From an uncultured Lachnospiraceae bacterium (lineage in GTDB: Bacteria > Bacillota > Clostridia > Lachnospirales > Lachnospiraceae): a DNA stretch of 64,000 nucleotides. The notes under the pieces are model-generated. The model made no database searches and was not told the origin of the DNA. It worked only from the letters and a program-made list of their open reading frames with translations. Positions 9,601 through 18,894 of the stretch are shown here, one piece after another. Within the stretch, counting starts at the first letter, position 1. Every line of letters starts with the position of its first letter. The position numbers were made by a program, and so were the translations under genes. The stretch spans positions 43,525-107,524 of the forward strand of contig CADACD010000008.1 in the NCBI GenBank assembly GCA_902786365.1. Reading direction: 5' to 3'.

Positions 9601-12600
9601 GGTGAACAATCTTGATGAATATACCTCCGATACTGAGGAAGAATGGAATGATGGCGTATGGACAGCACCAATCGGAGGGATAAGATCTCTTGTCATACGC
9701 CTTAGTACGGCAGGAATGAAGAATGATGTTATCTCGAAAAAGCAGATATATGTTATAGAAAACCTGACTGCCCCTGAACTGTCGTCGGAGGAAATTGACT
9801 CGGAAAATTCTCTGATTGGTAAGCTTGCGATAAACGAGTATACGGCTTATTACATGAGCAAAAATCTCAATACAAGAATAAAACTTGATTCAAGAACTGC
9901 CAGCACAAAGCTTTTGCCTCCTGTTGTACTGATAAAGATGATAAAGAAAGACGGGGCAACAGGTAAGATATTGACGGGAGCTGAATTTTCTTTCTATACT
10001 GATCCAGAGGGTACCCAGCCGGTTATAGATTGGGAAGGAAATGTCACTGCACAGAATGTCAAGTTGAACAAATTGGGCGAATTAGTGGTAGATTCGCTTG
10101 AACCAGGGACATATTGGTACAAAGAAACCGTTCCGCCGGCAGGTTATCATCTTGATAGTACGCTGAGAAGAATCGACCTTTACCAATATGATATATCGTA
10201 TCTCGAGAATGATTCATACATCATCCAAAATGAAAGACTCCCCGGTAAGATTGTCTTCACCAAAAAGGATGCAGATGATGAAAATGTTGATGGTTTAAAG
10301 GACGCCGTTTATGCTCTGTTCGATGCGAACGGAATAAGCGTTTTTACGGACGAAAACAATGTATATCAAGAAGCAGGCGGTACAAAAACAGAATTTGCAA
10401 CAGATGATAACGGTCAGATCATCATTACAAATCTACCATGGGGGAACTATTATCTACTTGAACAGTCTGCACCGGCAGGCTACGATATGAACGATACCAA
10501 GGTATGGGCTAATGTCAGCAGAAATGTGAATGTCGAGGAGCAAACAGAAAACGATGCGATTGTTGTCTACTGTTCTCAGGCAGACACAGAACAGACGGCC
10601 TCCATCCGATTGACAAAATATGATCGTGATGGTGTTACACCTCTTGCAAATGCATGGTTTGCACTTGAACGAAAAAATAATGAGGGCGATTGGGTCACCG
10701 TCAGTGGTTATGAGTATCTCAAGACGGGAAGGAACGGTATCGTCACAGTCGAAGAACTGAAATTCGGTACCTATCGTTTTAAAGAAATTATCGCTCCGAC
10801 TGGTTATGAACTGGATACCAATAATCAATACTCAGATGAGGTGACGCTCAACGCACAAACGATTGGAACAACGCAGAAAGTTACCAAGACCAACGAACGT
10901 ATTTTAGGATCAGCATGTCTGAGAAAATACAGTGATGATGGCATACCGCTAAACGGTGCAAAATTTGATTTGTACATGGTGAATGGTGAGATAGATACCA
11001 CCCCTCTACAACCAGGAGATACTGAGGATATTGCTATCCGACTGAATATGGAAACAAAAACCATCAACGGGCAAGCGGGTATGCTTGAAGTAATCACGGG
11101 TCTTGACTGGGGAAAATACTATTTCAAGGAATTTTCCTCTCCAAGCGGTTACAACAAAGATGAAACTATTTACAGCTTTGAAATCACGGCTGAAAATGCC
11201 GCTGTAACCTTTGACAGCATTAAGCCCGTTAATGAGCGTAAAAAAGGCGAGGTAATCCTCAACAAAATCGCCGGTGAGCCTGTTTCGGTTGTAGGACACA
11301 CCTATTCTGTGGGCGAGAGCATACCAAATGCGGAATTTACGTTATTCACCTCTTCGGGAGAGTCAGTTTATGTAAAGCCTACAACAAAAGAGGTTACCGA
11401 CCCAATCACACATTCAACTTCAACTGTTAATTGTTATACTGTTTGCGAAAGCGCAGATGCAGATGCAGTGCTGAAAATGACTACAAATGCAGATGGTCAG
11501 ATACGTGTAGACGGTATCTGTTGGGGGAACTATTACTTTGAGGAAACAAAGGCACCCGATGGATTTGCACTTGGCGACAAAGTGCGTTTTACTGTGAATG
11601 CATCAAGCTGTCTTGCGGTGCAGGAACTTGAATGTGAGGATTTCGCTATGAAATGCCTCATCCGTATTGACAAGGAGATTGACAATAAACTGGAGGTTTT
11701 CGGTACACCGACATTTACCTTCAAGGTTGTCAACACCGACACAAATGAGGATTATACACGCATGATAACCCTGTCGGGTGACTCTCTGAGCGGTACAGCA
11801 ACCGTTCAGGTGCCTGTCGGGAATTACATGGTATCCGAAGTTCGTGTGAGCCGGTATAAGCTTACGGGAACGGAGTATGTGGAGGAAGGTACAACGGTTC
11901 CCGATGAAAACCGTTCCATAAACGAAAATGTATTTTTCTTTAACCTGAGTTCTGATAGTGGAATACCACAGACAGCGGAGGTGAAATTCTATAATACCCT
12001 CGACAATTATAGCCAGATTAGCCACACGGATGCTATCAACAATATCATTCCGTCAAAGAGCAAAATTACGGGCTTTAGTTTGGAATTGAAGGACGAATAC
12101 ATCGCTTGTACGCGGACGGAGCATAACACCTTCACGATTACAAAGGATATGCTGACGGGTATCATCAACTATGATGATGGAACAAGCATTGCAATGACGG
12201 ACGAACAAATAGCGGCGGTTCTTCCACAGAACTGGACGGTTGATAACGGCTATCTGAATGCGGAACAATCCTTCATGCTGAGTGCGCAGTTTACCGAAGA
12301 AAGTAAGAATTACAAAACAAACTTTGTTGTCACGATAGGTCCTTATAAGGTGATCGAGTCACAAAAAGTCATTTTCAGAAGCGATATAAATAATAGCTGC
12401 GCTTTCAATGTTGATGGCAAGCAGATCGGCATAAACACCGTGTACTACAACGACGACAGCAGCGGTGCAAAAACAGCTGTGTCGGGACAGTATGTCAAAC
12501 CTGTTATAATCAGCGGCGAATTCGGTCTTTTGGGGTGGGAGATCATCTCGGGCAGCGGAAAAGGTACAAAGCTATATTCAAGCGAACAGGCAGTTAAAGA

Positions 12601-14407
12601 TTATCTTGCTGCAAATTATGACAGCGGACTTCGTGAACTGGAGCTACGCGCAGTTATTGGCCCCCTTACTGTAGATTATGATTGCACAGAAACGGTCGAA
12701 GAATTCATTGCACCTAAATCGGGTATCTATTTCCTTGAAGGCTGGGGTGCACAGGGCGGCGGTTGTAATTATGTGGGCCTGACAACAGGGATTGATTATA
12801 CAGAAAGAACAAGAGGCGGCTACGGCGGCTATTCCTATGGTTACATCTACCTTGAAGAAGGAGAAAAGATTTACGTTGCGGTCGGCGGTCAGGGCGGCAG
12901 TATTTCAAACAGAAACTACGGCACGATAGGGCTTGGCGGCTTCAACGGCGGAGGTAACAGCAAAGCTTACGGATTAGCCGGTTGGGGAGCAGGCGGCGGA
13001 GCGACACATTTTGCTTCGTCCTTGGTCGGTACGGGAGTCCTTTCACAGTATGAATCCGCTCAGGATCAGGTGCTTCTCGTTGCCGGAGCAGGCGGCGGAG
13101 GCGGTGTTATGGACGGTAGAGGGATGTTACCTAACATCGGCGGATGTGGTGGAGGACTACAGGGTCAGTCTGGTCGAGGAAACGACCAAGCAACAGGCGG
13201 CAGCCAAACGTCCGGATTTAGATTCGGTCAAGGCGGTCAGTACACCGGATATAAGTCGACTGGCTCAGGCGGCGGAGGCGGCTGGTACGGCGGCTACTGT
13301 GGTTACACATGGGGCAGTGCCGGAGGCGGCGGCTCCGGCCACGTCAACACAACAGCGCTGATAACCGGCGAGACCATCTACGGCAACCAAACCTTCACAG
13401 CCCCCGACGGCTCGGAAGAAAGGGGTCACCGCGGCGACGGTCATGCAAGGATAACCTATATTGCCGAGTCCGCAAGCTTTACCTGCACCGAAACAGTACA
13501 AGCGTACACCGCACCGAAATCGGGCAATTACCTGCTCGAAGCGTGGGGCGCACAAGGCGGCAGTGCCAAGGTTAACCCAACCAAGCTTTATACTCCAACG
13601 CAGGAAGAAGTAGAAAACTGGGAAGAATCCGAGGGCGGCAGAGGCGGCTACTCCTACGGTACAGTTTATCTGAATGAAGGTGACACGATATATGTTACTG
13701 TCGGCGGAAAGGGAGATACTCTTGTAGATAATGACGTAGCAACCCGTAACTGGACTACCGGCGGCTTGGTAAGTGGCGGCTATAACGGTGGCGGTAATGC
13801 CACGGGATTTTATTATGATAACAACACAAAGACCATGTTTTACGTAGGTTCCGGCGGTGGCGCGACTCACTTTGCTTTGACAAATAAAGGAATCTTGAAA
13901 AACTACAGTGATTCAAAGTCGGATATTCTTCTTGTAGCCGGAGGCGGCGGCGGAAGCGGGTCAAGTTATAACATTATCGATACCGGTTGGTGCAGAATGG
14001 GCTATGGCGGCGCAGGTGGTGGTACGTCAGGTCTGTCCACTTATAATTATGTAGCAGGTCCATATCCATCATATCTGAATATCGCTTACGGAGGTACGCA
14101 GTCCGCCGGAGGTACATGTGCAGCTGCTCCCGGATATTCATTAGACGGCGGCGTATCGGGCGAGTTCGGACAGGGTGGCTATTCCGAGGATATAAACTCT
14201 GCTTTGTCTGGCGGAGGCGGCGGCTGGTATGGCGGAGGCTCAAGCAAAATCTGCGGCGGAGGCGGCGGCTCGGGTCACGTCAACACAACAGTGCTGATAT
14301 CCGGCGAGACAATTGCCGGCAATCAGACCTTTACAGCTCCCTACGGAGGCAGTGAAACGGGTCACACCGGCGACGGCTTCGCAAGAATAACGTATATGGG
14401 TAGATAA
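6614..14407 (+). CDS. giant secreted surface protein with SpaA/Cna-B-like repeats and two glycine-rich domains
   Basis: About 2,597 residues from ATG 6614 (AAGGAGATG just upstream; an in-frame ATG at 6548 lacks this). A signal peptide is clear: Lys/His-rich start, hydrophobic core VLLAVLLVFNGLFI, then VAADE. Residues to about 1,100 are unrecognised beta-rich sequence. From about 1,100 to 1,800 there are at least five SpaA/Cna-B-like modules, marked by starts such as KKDGATG and TKYDRDG and by GNYYLLEQSAPAGYD-type ends. Two tandem glycine-rich domains follow (about 2,022-2,285 and 2,290-2,597). Each opens with CTETV and APKSG, passes through WGAQGG, and ends with HVNTT and ARITY. No LPXTG signal or C-terminal membrane helix is present. 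The GC-richer 3' codons hint at transfer. Likely an adhesin or matrix protein; the ligand is unknown. Confidence 0.85.
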   Translation: MKYKNNTKHKYICVLLAVLLVFNGLFIEVETFVAADEPIMYDGDTLHGWQVDCVWENGTKTLDILSSRSENMTLKLSVTYYAPLYAMTQSYQPGTIKFAIPDFGVLKRSGASFKITTAGDQDDTDWNCQYDIQTQMYIFSNAKVFEADKPISGGFEMLWTVESRQSMTDFSMTESPIFTLENESTRMTPLTLNCETIRDFYIIDLQRDFLSYEQYEDPTINKSGYVSYNYKTYFHLQARARGGYRNSYFVKVSFDSDTVTDEQMSAIIAQYWVGNVKKEENLTQMTDPVSGETVWGFYRFRDIETENLGIHDFVISYPESLKSTTARVDTELLVLYYEENEYVNYTSSVTNEMLNDYDEVLINEYSFWYGDGNFSMTKSSPYEINSYTNGGYPPYKYSDRLLAKKIFSNERVTFTLGGSYRMSTSVSASTKSLMKTASTTSSTDPLGNGYIGPGDADLKTAFDFVLGDDRLSVDLNNGAYRMLESDEYTFTRVIGPNDSRNYEYELYVSNVGFTSETNRVAAENEYRLFATGKTGTYSVFDLTDIASKEGFSDYTNGVKAIYIKIKNFTGEYYPYYKADIAFHFNQQKNLLLEEGLRINTDGKITDYGFMRALYAGTSNDAFSIGSSTFLKEAGGNIDMQNFGQLMMYLDNGGYNRLLYHSMANVYLRDVVTMVGSETTVTSKAQSKEEGGGYSVSIDSKGTIKVKDDSPGELERFSLYVKIPKLLTINNRLSDIKLENCYAVNQLGEAVGNTDFENNVTYSIINLSDGDRAIVADFDFSENPLESSKMTYINMKIPALVLYTDLKTTVHKSFEVRTFTMIQDEGAGRIEGVENNHPPTYRQYAALDTYDFNLNGRTNEVLGGSYHSISYENVVEQWKDTAMKLVKSYRDDTWKMLYDSTAQDWYSETEVNAYSSQLGEEENKRATYSYRLSIELGSGASDILFSDVLESADGSEWRGTLNNIDFTYAISLGLTPSVYYSTQEITYSERSESNGVWVNNLDEYTSDTEEEWNDGVWTAPIGGIRSLVIRLSTAGMKNDVISKKQIYVIENLTAPELSSEEIDSENSLIGKLAINEYTAYYMSKNLNTRIKLDSRTASTKLLPPVVLIKMIKKDGATGKILTGAEFSFYTDPEGTQPVIDWEGNVTAQNVKLNKLGELVVDSLEPGTYWYKETVPPAGYHLDSTLRRIDLYQYDISYLENDSYIIQNERLPGKIVFTKKDADDENVDGLKDAVYALFDANGISVFTDENNVYQEAGGTKTEFATDDNGQIIITNLPWGNYYLLEQSAPAGYDMNDTKVWANVSRNVNVEEQTENDAIVVYCSQADTEQTASIRLTKYDRDGVTPLANAWFALERKNNEGDWVTVSGYEYLKTGRNGIVTVEELKFGTYRFKEIIAPTGYELDTNNQYSDEVTLNAQTIGTTQKVTKTNERILGSACLRKYSDDGIPLNGAKFDLYMVNGEIDTTPLQPGDTEDIAIRLNMETKTINGQAGMLEVITGLDWGKYYFKEFSSPSGYNKDETIYSFEITAENAAVTFDSIKPVNERKKGEVILNKIAGEPVSVVGHTYSVGESIPNAEFTLFTSSGESVYVKPTTKEVTDPITHSTSTVNCYTVCESADADAVLKMTTNADGQIRVDGICWGNYYFEETKAPDGFALGDKVRFTVNASSCLAVQELECEDFAMKCLIRIDKEIDNKLEVFGTPTFTFKVVNTDTNEDYTRMITLSGDSLSGTATVQVPVGNYMVSEVRVSRYKLTGTEYVEEGTTVPDENRSINENVFFFNLSSDSGIPQTAEVKFYNTLDNYSQISHTDAINNIIPSKSKITGFSLELKDEYIACTRTEHNTFTITKDMLTGIINYDDGTSIAMTDEQIAAVLPQNWTVDNGYLNAEQSFMLSAQFTEESKNYKTNFVVTIGPYKVIESQKVIFRSDINNSCAFNVDGKQIGINTVYYNDDSSGAKTAVSGQYVKPVIISGEFGLLGWEIISGSGKGTKLYSSEQAVKDYLAANYDSGLRELELRAVIGPLTVDYDCTETVEEFIAPKSGIYFLEGWGAQGGGCNYVGLTTGIDYTERTRGGYGGYSYGYIYLEEGEKIYVAVGGQGGSISNRNYGTIGLGGFNGGGNSKAYGLAGWGAGGGATHFASSLVGTGVLSQYESAQDQVLLVAGAGGGGGVMDGRGMLPNIGGCGGGLQGQSGRGNDQATGGSQTSGFRFGQGGQYTGYKSTGSGGGGGWYGGYCGYTWGSAGGGGSGHVNTTALITGETIYGNQTFTAPDGSEERGHRGDGHARITYIAESASFTCTETVQAYTAPKSGNYLLEAWGAQGGSAKVNPTKLYTPTQEEVENWEESEGGRGGYSYGTVYLNEGDTIYVTVGGKGDTLVDNDVATRNWTTGGLVSGGYNGGGNATGFYYDNNTKTMFYVGSGGGATHFALTNKGILKNYSDSKSDILLVAGGGGGSGSSYNIIDTGWCRMGYGGAGGGTSGLSTYNYVAGPYPSYLNIAYGGTQSAGGTCAAAPGYSLDGGVSGEFGQGGYSEDINSALSGGGGGWYGGGSSKICGGGGGSGHVNTTVLISGETIAGNQTFTAPYGGSETGHTGDGFARITYMGR
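12679..14404 (+). repeat. tandem repeat of glycine-rich domain within the giant surface protein
   Basis: Unit 1 runs from about 12679 to 13467 and unit 2 from about 13483 to 14404. Both carry the same ordered landmarks: CTETV, APKSG, WGAQGG, SYG, VGGKG or VGGQG, GGGATHFA, GGGGGWYGG, SGHVNTT, GNQTFTAP and ARITY. The units are diverged and differ in length. Confidence 0.8.
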
Positions 14408-14442
14408 TAATACAAAACAAAACCGCCGTGGTAATTGAAAAA

Positions 14443-14466
14443 CCTCCGCTGAGAAATCAGCGGAGG
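14443..14466 (-). terminator. perfect 10-bp hairpin, T tract on the minus strand
   Basis: CCTCCGCTGA, a GAAA loop, then TCAGCGGAGG. The five As just before it read as a T tract on the minus strand, so it terminates better leftwards; it may still protect the 3' end of the giant gene's mRNA. Confidence 0.55.
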
Positions 14467-14725
14467 GCAAATTCGAAGTGATAAAAAAATCAAATAAACA
14501 AAAAAGTAAAAGATTGCACGGCACTGATATCTATTAGCTATAATAGTCGTATGACAGGCTGCATTAAAACAGATAGGAAGAAGATGAAAAAGTTGAGTGT
14601 CTGCAAAAAAAATTTTAAGGTTAACAAAATCCACATTTTTTATAAAAATTGATGGATTATGATACTAACCATAGAAATTAAATTTTCTTTAAAATTTTTA
14701 AAATTATTCCCTTTTGTTTCATTAA

Positions 14726-14753
14726 AACGGTATCGGTTGGGTATCGTTTTTTT
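14726..14753 (+). terminator. rho-independent terminator
   Basis: AACGGTATC and GGTATCGTT form a nine-pair stem with wobbles around a short loop, followed by seven Ts. It isolates purL from transcription through the giant gene. Confidence 0.6.
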
Positions 14754-14860
14754 GTTGTCCGAATATTTGTCAATCTGATATGAGAACGACGAATCTGGTT
14801 ATTTATCCCGCTGACTTGTGTATTTAATCCTGATACACCAAAATTTCACATTAAATGGAT

Positions 14861-14889
14861 TTGACAATCCAAACATGATATTGTAAACT
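14861..14889 (+). promoter_or_regulatory. promoter for purL
   Basis: A consensus TTGACA (14861-14866) and a TAAACT (14884-14889) are 17 bases apart. Confidence 0.55.
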
Positions 14890-14910
14890 AAATCTAAGAA
14901 AAATATAAAA

Positions 14911-14957
14911 AAGCTGAAATTGTGTTCACAAATTGTGCCAATCAATTTTGGCTTTTT
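14911..14957 (+). promoter_or_regulatory. terminator-like hairpin in the purL leader (possible attenuator)
   Basis: AAGCTGAAATTG can pair with CAATCAATTTTGGCTT, and five Ts follow. A competing small hairpin TTGTG-TT-CACAA lies inside it. It sits between the promoter and the purL start, so it could attenuate transcription. No purine riboswitch core was found. Confidence 0.4.
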
Positions 14958-15015
14958 GGTGATGATAAGTTAAAACATAACCATAATAACAAAGATGAAA
15001 CATTTGGAGGTAATC

Positions 15016-18000
15016 ATGAGCAAGGTCAGAAGAGTTTATGTTGAAAAGAAAGCACCATATGCTGTCAAGGCAAAGGAATTAAAACATGAGATTTCAAGTT
15101 ATCTTGGAATTAAGACAGTGACAGGTGTGAGAGTTTTAGTCAGATATGACATTGAGGGATTGTCAGATGACACTTATCAAAAGGCTTGTAATACAGTATT
15201 TTCAGAGTCTCCTGTAGATACACTCTATGAAGAAACATTTCCGTATGATGAAGAAAAAGACAGAGTATTCAGTGTTGAGTATCTTCCGGGACAGTTCGAC
15301 CAGAGAGCAGATTCTGCAGAGCAATGCGTTAAATTTTTAAAAGAAGATGAAAATCCTGTGATTCACTCAGCAACGACATATGTGATTGAGGGAACCGTGA
15401 CAGACGAAGAATTTGAGAGTATCAAAGCATTTCAGGTGAATCCTGTTGATTCAAGGCTTACAGATTTAGAAAAACCTGAGACACTCGTAACAGAATTTGA
15501 AGAGCCGAAAGATGTCATTATCTTTGACGGATTTAAGGATATGGCCGAAACAAAACTGAAAGAATTATATGATTCTTTGGGACTTGCTATGACATTTAAG
15601 GATTTCTTACACATTCAAAATTATTTTAAGAATGATGAAAACAGAGACCCGTCGATGACAGAGATTCGCGTTCTTGACACATACTGGTCAGATCACTGCC
15701 GTCATACTACATTTAACACAGAGCTTACCAGTGTGAAGTTTGATGACGGATATTATAAAACACCAATATTGAAAACATATGAGAGATATATTGATGATAG
15801 AGAAGTTATATTTAAAGGAAGAGATGATAAGTTTGTCTGCCTGATGGATCTCGCCCTTCTTGCGATGAGAAAGCTCAAGGCAGAAGGTAAATTAGATGAC
15901 CAGGAAAAATCAGATGAGATTAATGCATGTAGTATTGTTGTACCGGTTGAGATAGATAAAGAAGACGGTAATGGGGTGATTACAGAGGAATGGCTTGTCA
16001 ATTTCAAAAATGAAACACACAACCATCCTACAGAGATTGAACCGTTTGGTGGTGCTGCGACATGTCTTGGTGGAGCCATCAGAGACCCATTGTCAGGACG
16101 TACGTATGTCTATCAGGCAATGCGTGTGACAGGTGCCGCAGACCCGACAAAACCGATGAGTGAGACACTTCATGGTAAATTGCCACAGAAGAAACTTGTC
16201 CGTGGTGCTGCAAACGGTTACAGTTCATATGGTAACCAGATTGGACTTGCAACAGGTCTTGTCAAAGAGATTTATCATCCGGATTATGTAGCAAAGAGAA
16301 TGGAGATTGGTGCTGTTATCGCAGCGGCTCCAAGGTATGCAGTAAAACGTGAAAATTCTGATCCGGGAGATATTATTGTACTGCTCGGTGGACGTACAGG
16401 CCGTGATGGCTGTGGCGGAGCGACAGGTTCTTCAAAGGTTCACACAGAAAGTTCAATAGAGACATGTGGAGCAGAGGTTCAGAAAGGAAATGCACCTACA
16501 GAGAGAAAATTACAGAGATTGTTCAGAAGAGAAGAAGTAAGTAAGTTAATTAAGAAGTGTAATGACTTTGGTGCCGGCGGTGTTTCAGTTGCGATAGGTG
16601 AGCTGGCAGACGGTCTTGATATTAATCTTGATAAAGTGCCGAAGAAGTACGCAGGACTTGATGGAACAGAAATTGCTATTTCTGAGTCACAGGAACGTAT
16701 GGCGGTAGTAATTGATCCGAAAGATGTTGCGGAATTTATGAAATATGCCAATGAAGAAAATCTTGAGGCAACAGAGGTGGCAGTTGTCACAGAAGATCCG
16801 AGACTGGTTCTTAAGTGGAGAGGAAAAGAGATTGTTAATTTAAAGAGAGCTTTCCTTGATACAAACGGAGCGCATCAGGAATGTGAAGTAGAGGTAGAGA
16901 TGCCGGATGAGAATCACAAATTTTTTGAGACACCGGAAGTTACTGATGTGAAGAAGGCATGGCTTGATACACTTGCTGATTTGAATGTATGCTCGCAGAA
17001 AGGTCTTGTCGAGAGATTTGACGGTTCCATTGGTGCAGGTTCGGTATTTATGCCATTTGGTGGTAGGTATCAGCTTACAGAGACACAGGCGATGGTTGGA
17101 AAACTTCCTGTTCTGAACGGAAAATGTGATACAGTGACAATGATGAGTTACGGATTTGACCCATATTTGTCAAGCTGGAGCCCGTACCACAGTGCTATTT
17201 ATGCAGTGGTTGAGTCTGTCGGCAAGATTGTGGCAAATGGTGGAGATTACAAAAAGATTCGATTTACGTTCCAGGAATATTTTAGAAGAATGTCGCAGGA
17301 TCCTAAGCGTTGGAGCCAGCCTTTCGCAGCACTTCTCGGTGCTTATGATGCACAGCTTGGATTTGGACTTCCGTCAATCGGTGGAAAGGATAGTATGTCA
17401 GGAACATTTAATGAGATAGATGTACCACCGACATTGGTATCATTTGCAGTAGATGTGGCAAAAGAAAAAGAGATTATTTCACCGGAATTTAAGAAAGCTG
17501 GCAATAAGATTGCTTTGTTTGAGATTGTAAAGGATGAATACGATTTGCCAGATTATGAAAAGGTTATGGCATTATATGACAGAATCCATGCATTAATCTT
17601 AAGTGGTGTGATAAAGTCAGCTTACTGTGTTGATGCAAAAGGTGTTGTGGCAGCAGTAAGTAAGATGGCATTTGGTAATAAACTTGGTGTAAAGATAAAT
17701 GCAGATATTGCAAAAGAAAAATTATTTGAAAAAGGCATTGCAAACATTGTTGCCGAAATTGATGCGGACAAGGTAACAGAACTTGAAAATGGAAACGAAT
17801 ATACAGGAACTATCATAGGTGAAGTGACAAGTGAAAAAGCCTTTGAATATGGCGATGTTGTTATCACAATGGAAGAGGCACTCAAAGCATGGACAACTAC
17901 ACTTGAGAGTGTATTCCCTACAAGAAAAACAGAAGATTATTCAGAAATTGATACAGGAACATACAGAGCAGGAAGTGTTTATGTATGCAAAAATAAAATT

Positions 18001-18801
18001 GCAAAACCTACTGTATTTATACCGGTATTCCCTGGTACAAACTGTGAGTATGATACAGGAAAAGCATTTGAGGCAGCAGGTGCCAATGTCATTACAAAGG
18101 TATTTAAGAATCTGACAGCAGACGATATCAGAGATTCTGTTGAAATATTTGAAAAATCAATTTCACAGGCACAGATTATCATGTTCCCTGGTGGATTCAG
18201 TGCAGGTGATGAACCTGATGGCTCTGCAAAATTTTTTGCAACAGCGTTTAGAAATGAAAAGATTAAAGAGGCAGTGACAAAGCTGTTGAATGAGAGAGAC
18301 GGACTTGCGCTCGGTATCTGTAACGGATTCCAGGCACTTATCAAACTCGGACTTGTTCCGAATGGTCAGATTACAGGACAGGATGAGAATGCACCTACAC
18401 TCACATACAATGTAATTAACCGTCATATCTCTAAGATGGTTTACACAAAGGTTGTTTCAAATAAATCCCCATGGCTTGCGAAAGCTGAGCTCGGAGGCAC
18501 ATATGTCAATGCGGCTTCACATGGAGAAGGAAGATTTGTTGCAAACGAAGAGTGGATTAAGAAACTGTTTGATAACGGACAGGTAGCAACTCAGTATGTC
18601 AATGAAAAAGGAATACCGACAATGGATGAAGAATGGAATGTCAATGGTTCTTACTATGCAATCGAAGGTATTACAAGTCCTGACGGAAGATGCTTTGGAA
18701 GAATGGCCCATCCTGAAAGATTTGGTCAGTCAGTTGCAGTTAATATTACAGGCAATCAGGATATGAGAATATTTGAGTCTGGTGTTGAGTATTTTAGATA
18801 A
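15016..18801 (+). CDS. purL: phosphoribosylformylglycinamidine synthase, single-chain
   Basis: This enzyme performs the fourth step of purine synthesis: FGAR + glutamine + ATP to FGAM. The product of about 1,261 residues fuses the synthetase and glutamine amidotransferase parts that Bacillus splits into PurL, PurQ and PurS. Motifs are DTYWSDHCRHTTF, NETHNHPTEIEPFGGAATC and GGKDSMSG. In the C-terminal amidotransferase, the catalytic Cys is in LALGICNGFQALIKLG, with AHPERFG. The ATG at 15016 has GGAGG seven bases before it and is preferred to the ATG at 14995, which lacks a site. It stands alone, not in a pur operon. Confidence 0.95.
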   Translation: MSKVRRVYVEKKAPYAVKAKELKHEISSYLGIKTVTGVRVLVRYDIEGLSDDTYQKACNTVFSESPVDTLYEETFPYDEEKDRVFSVEYLPGQFDQRADSAEQCVKFLKEDENPVIHSATTYVIEGTVTDEEFESIKAFQVNPVDSRLTDLEKPETLVTEFEEPKDVIIFDGFKDMAETKLKELYDSLGLAMTFKDFLHIQNYFKNDENRDPSMTEIRVLDTYWSDHCRHTTFNTELTSVKFDDGYYKTPILKTYERYIDDREVIFKGRDDKFVCLMDLALLAMRKLKAEGKLDDQEKSDEINACSIVVPVEIDKEDGNGVITEEWLVNFKNETHNHPTEIEPFGGAATCLGGAIRDPLSGRTYVYQAMRVTGAADPTKPMSETLHGKLPQKKLVRGAANGYSSYGNQIGLATGLVKEIYHPDYVAKRMEIGAVIAAAPRYAVKRENSDPGDIIVLLGGRTGRDGCGGATGSSKVHTESSIETCGAEVQKGNAPTERKLQRLFRREEVSKLIKKCNDFGAGGVSVAIGELADGLDINLDKVPKKYAGLDGTEIAISESQERMAVVIDPKDVAEFMKYANEENLEATEVAVVTEDPRLVLKWRGKEIVNLKRAFLDTNGAHQECEVEVEMPDENHKFFETPEVTDVKKAWLDTLADLNVCSQKGLVERFDGSIGAGSVFMPFGGRYQLTETQAMVGKLPVLNGKCDTVTMMSYGFDPYLSSWSPYHSAIYAVVESVGKIVANGGDYKKIRFTFQEYFRRMSQDPKRWSQPFAALLGAYDAQLGFGLPSIGGKDSMSGTFNEIDVPPTLVSFAVDVAKEKEIISPEFKKAGNKIALFEIVKDEYDLPDYEKVMALYDRIHALILSGVIKSAYCVDAKGVVAAVSKMAFGNKLGVKINADIAKEKLFEKGIANIVAEIDADKVTELENGNEYTGTIIGEVTSEKAFEYGDVVITMEEALKAWTTTLESVFPTRKTEDYSEIDTGTYRAGSVYVCKNKIAKPTVFIPVFPGTNCEYDTGKAFEAAGANVITKVFKNLTADDIRDSVEIFEKSISQAQIIMFPGGFSAGDEPDGSAKFFATAFRNEKIKEAVTKLLNERDGLALGICNGFQALIKLGLVPNGQITGQDENAPTLTYNVINRHISKMVYTKVVSNKSPWLAKAELGGTYVNAASHGEGRFVANEEWIKKLFDNGQVATQYVNEKGIPTMDEEWNVNGSYYAIEGITSPDGRCFGRMAHPERFGQSVAVNITGNQDMRIFESGVEYFR

Positions 18802-18843
18802 TATAAATTTATGGAAGATTAAAAAAGAAAGGGCAATTGCAGC

Positions 18844-18876
18844 CTGCCCTGCTGTGATAGTCATTTGGCAGGGCAG
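18844..18876 (+). promoter_or_regulatory. eight-pair hairpin before the sortase start
   Basis: CTGCCCTG (18844-18851) and CAGGGCAG (18869-18876) are perfectly complementary across 17 bases and lie about 18 bases upstream of the sortase ATG. There is no T tract, so a translational or mRNA-stability role is more likely than termination. Confidence 0.4.
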
Positions 18877-18894
18877 ATATGCATAGGTGTAGAG

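Noticed and set aside
13265-13870. 201-codon Ala/Val-rich minus-strand frame
   Set aside because: It mirrors the GC-rich glycine codons of the giant protein and has no family sequence.
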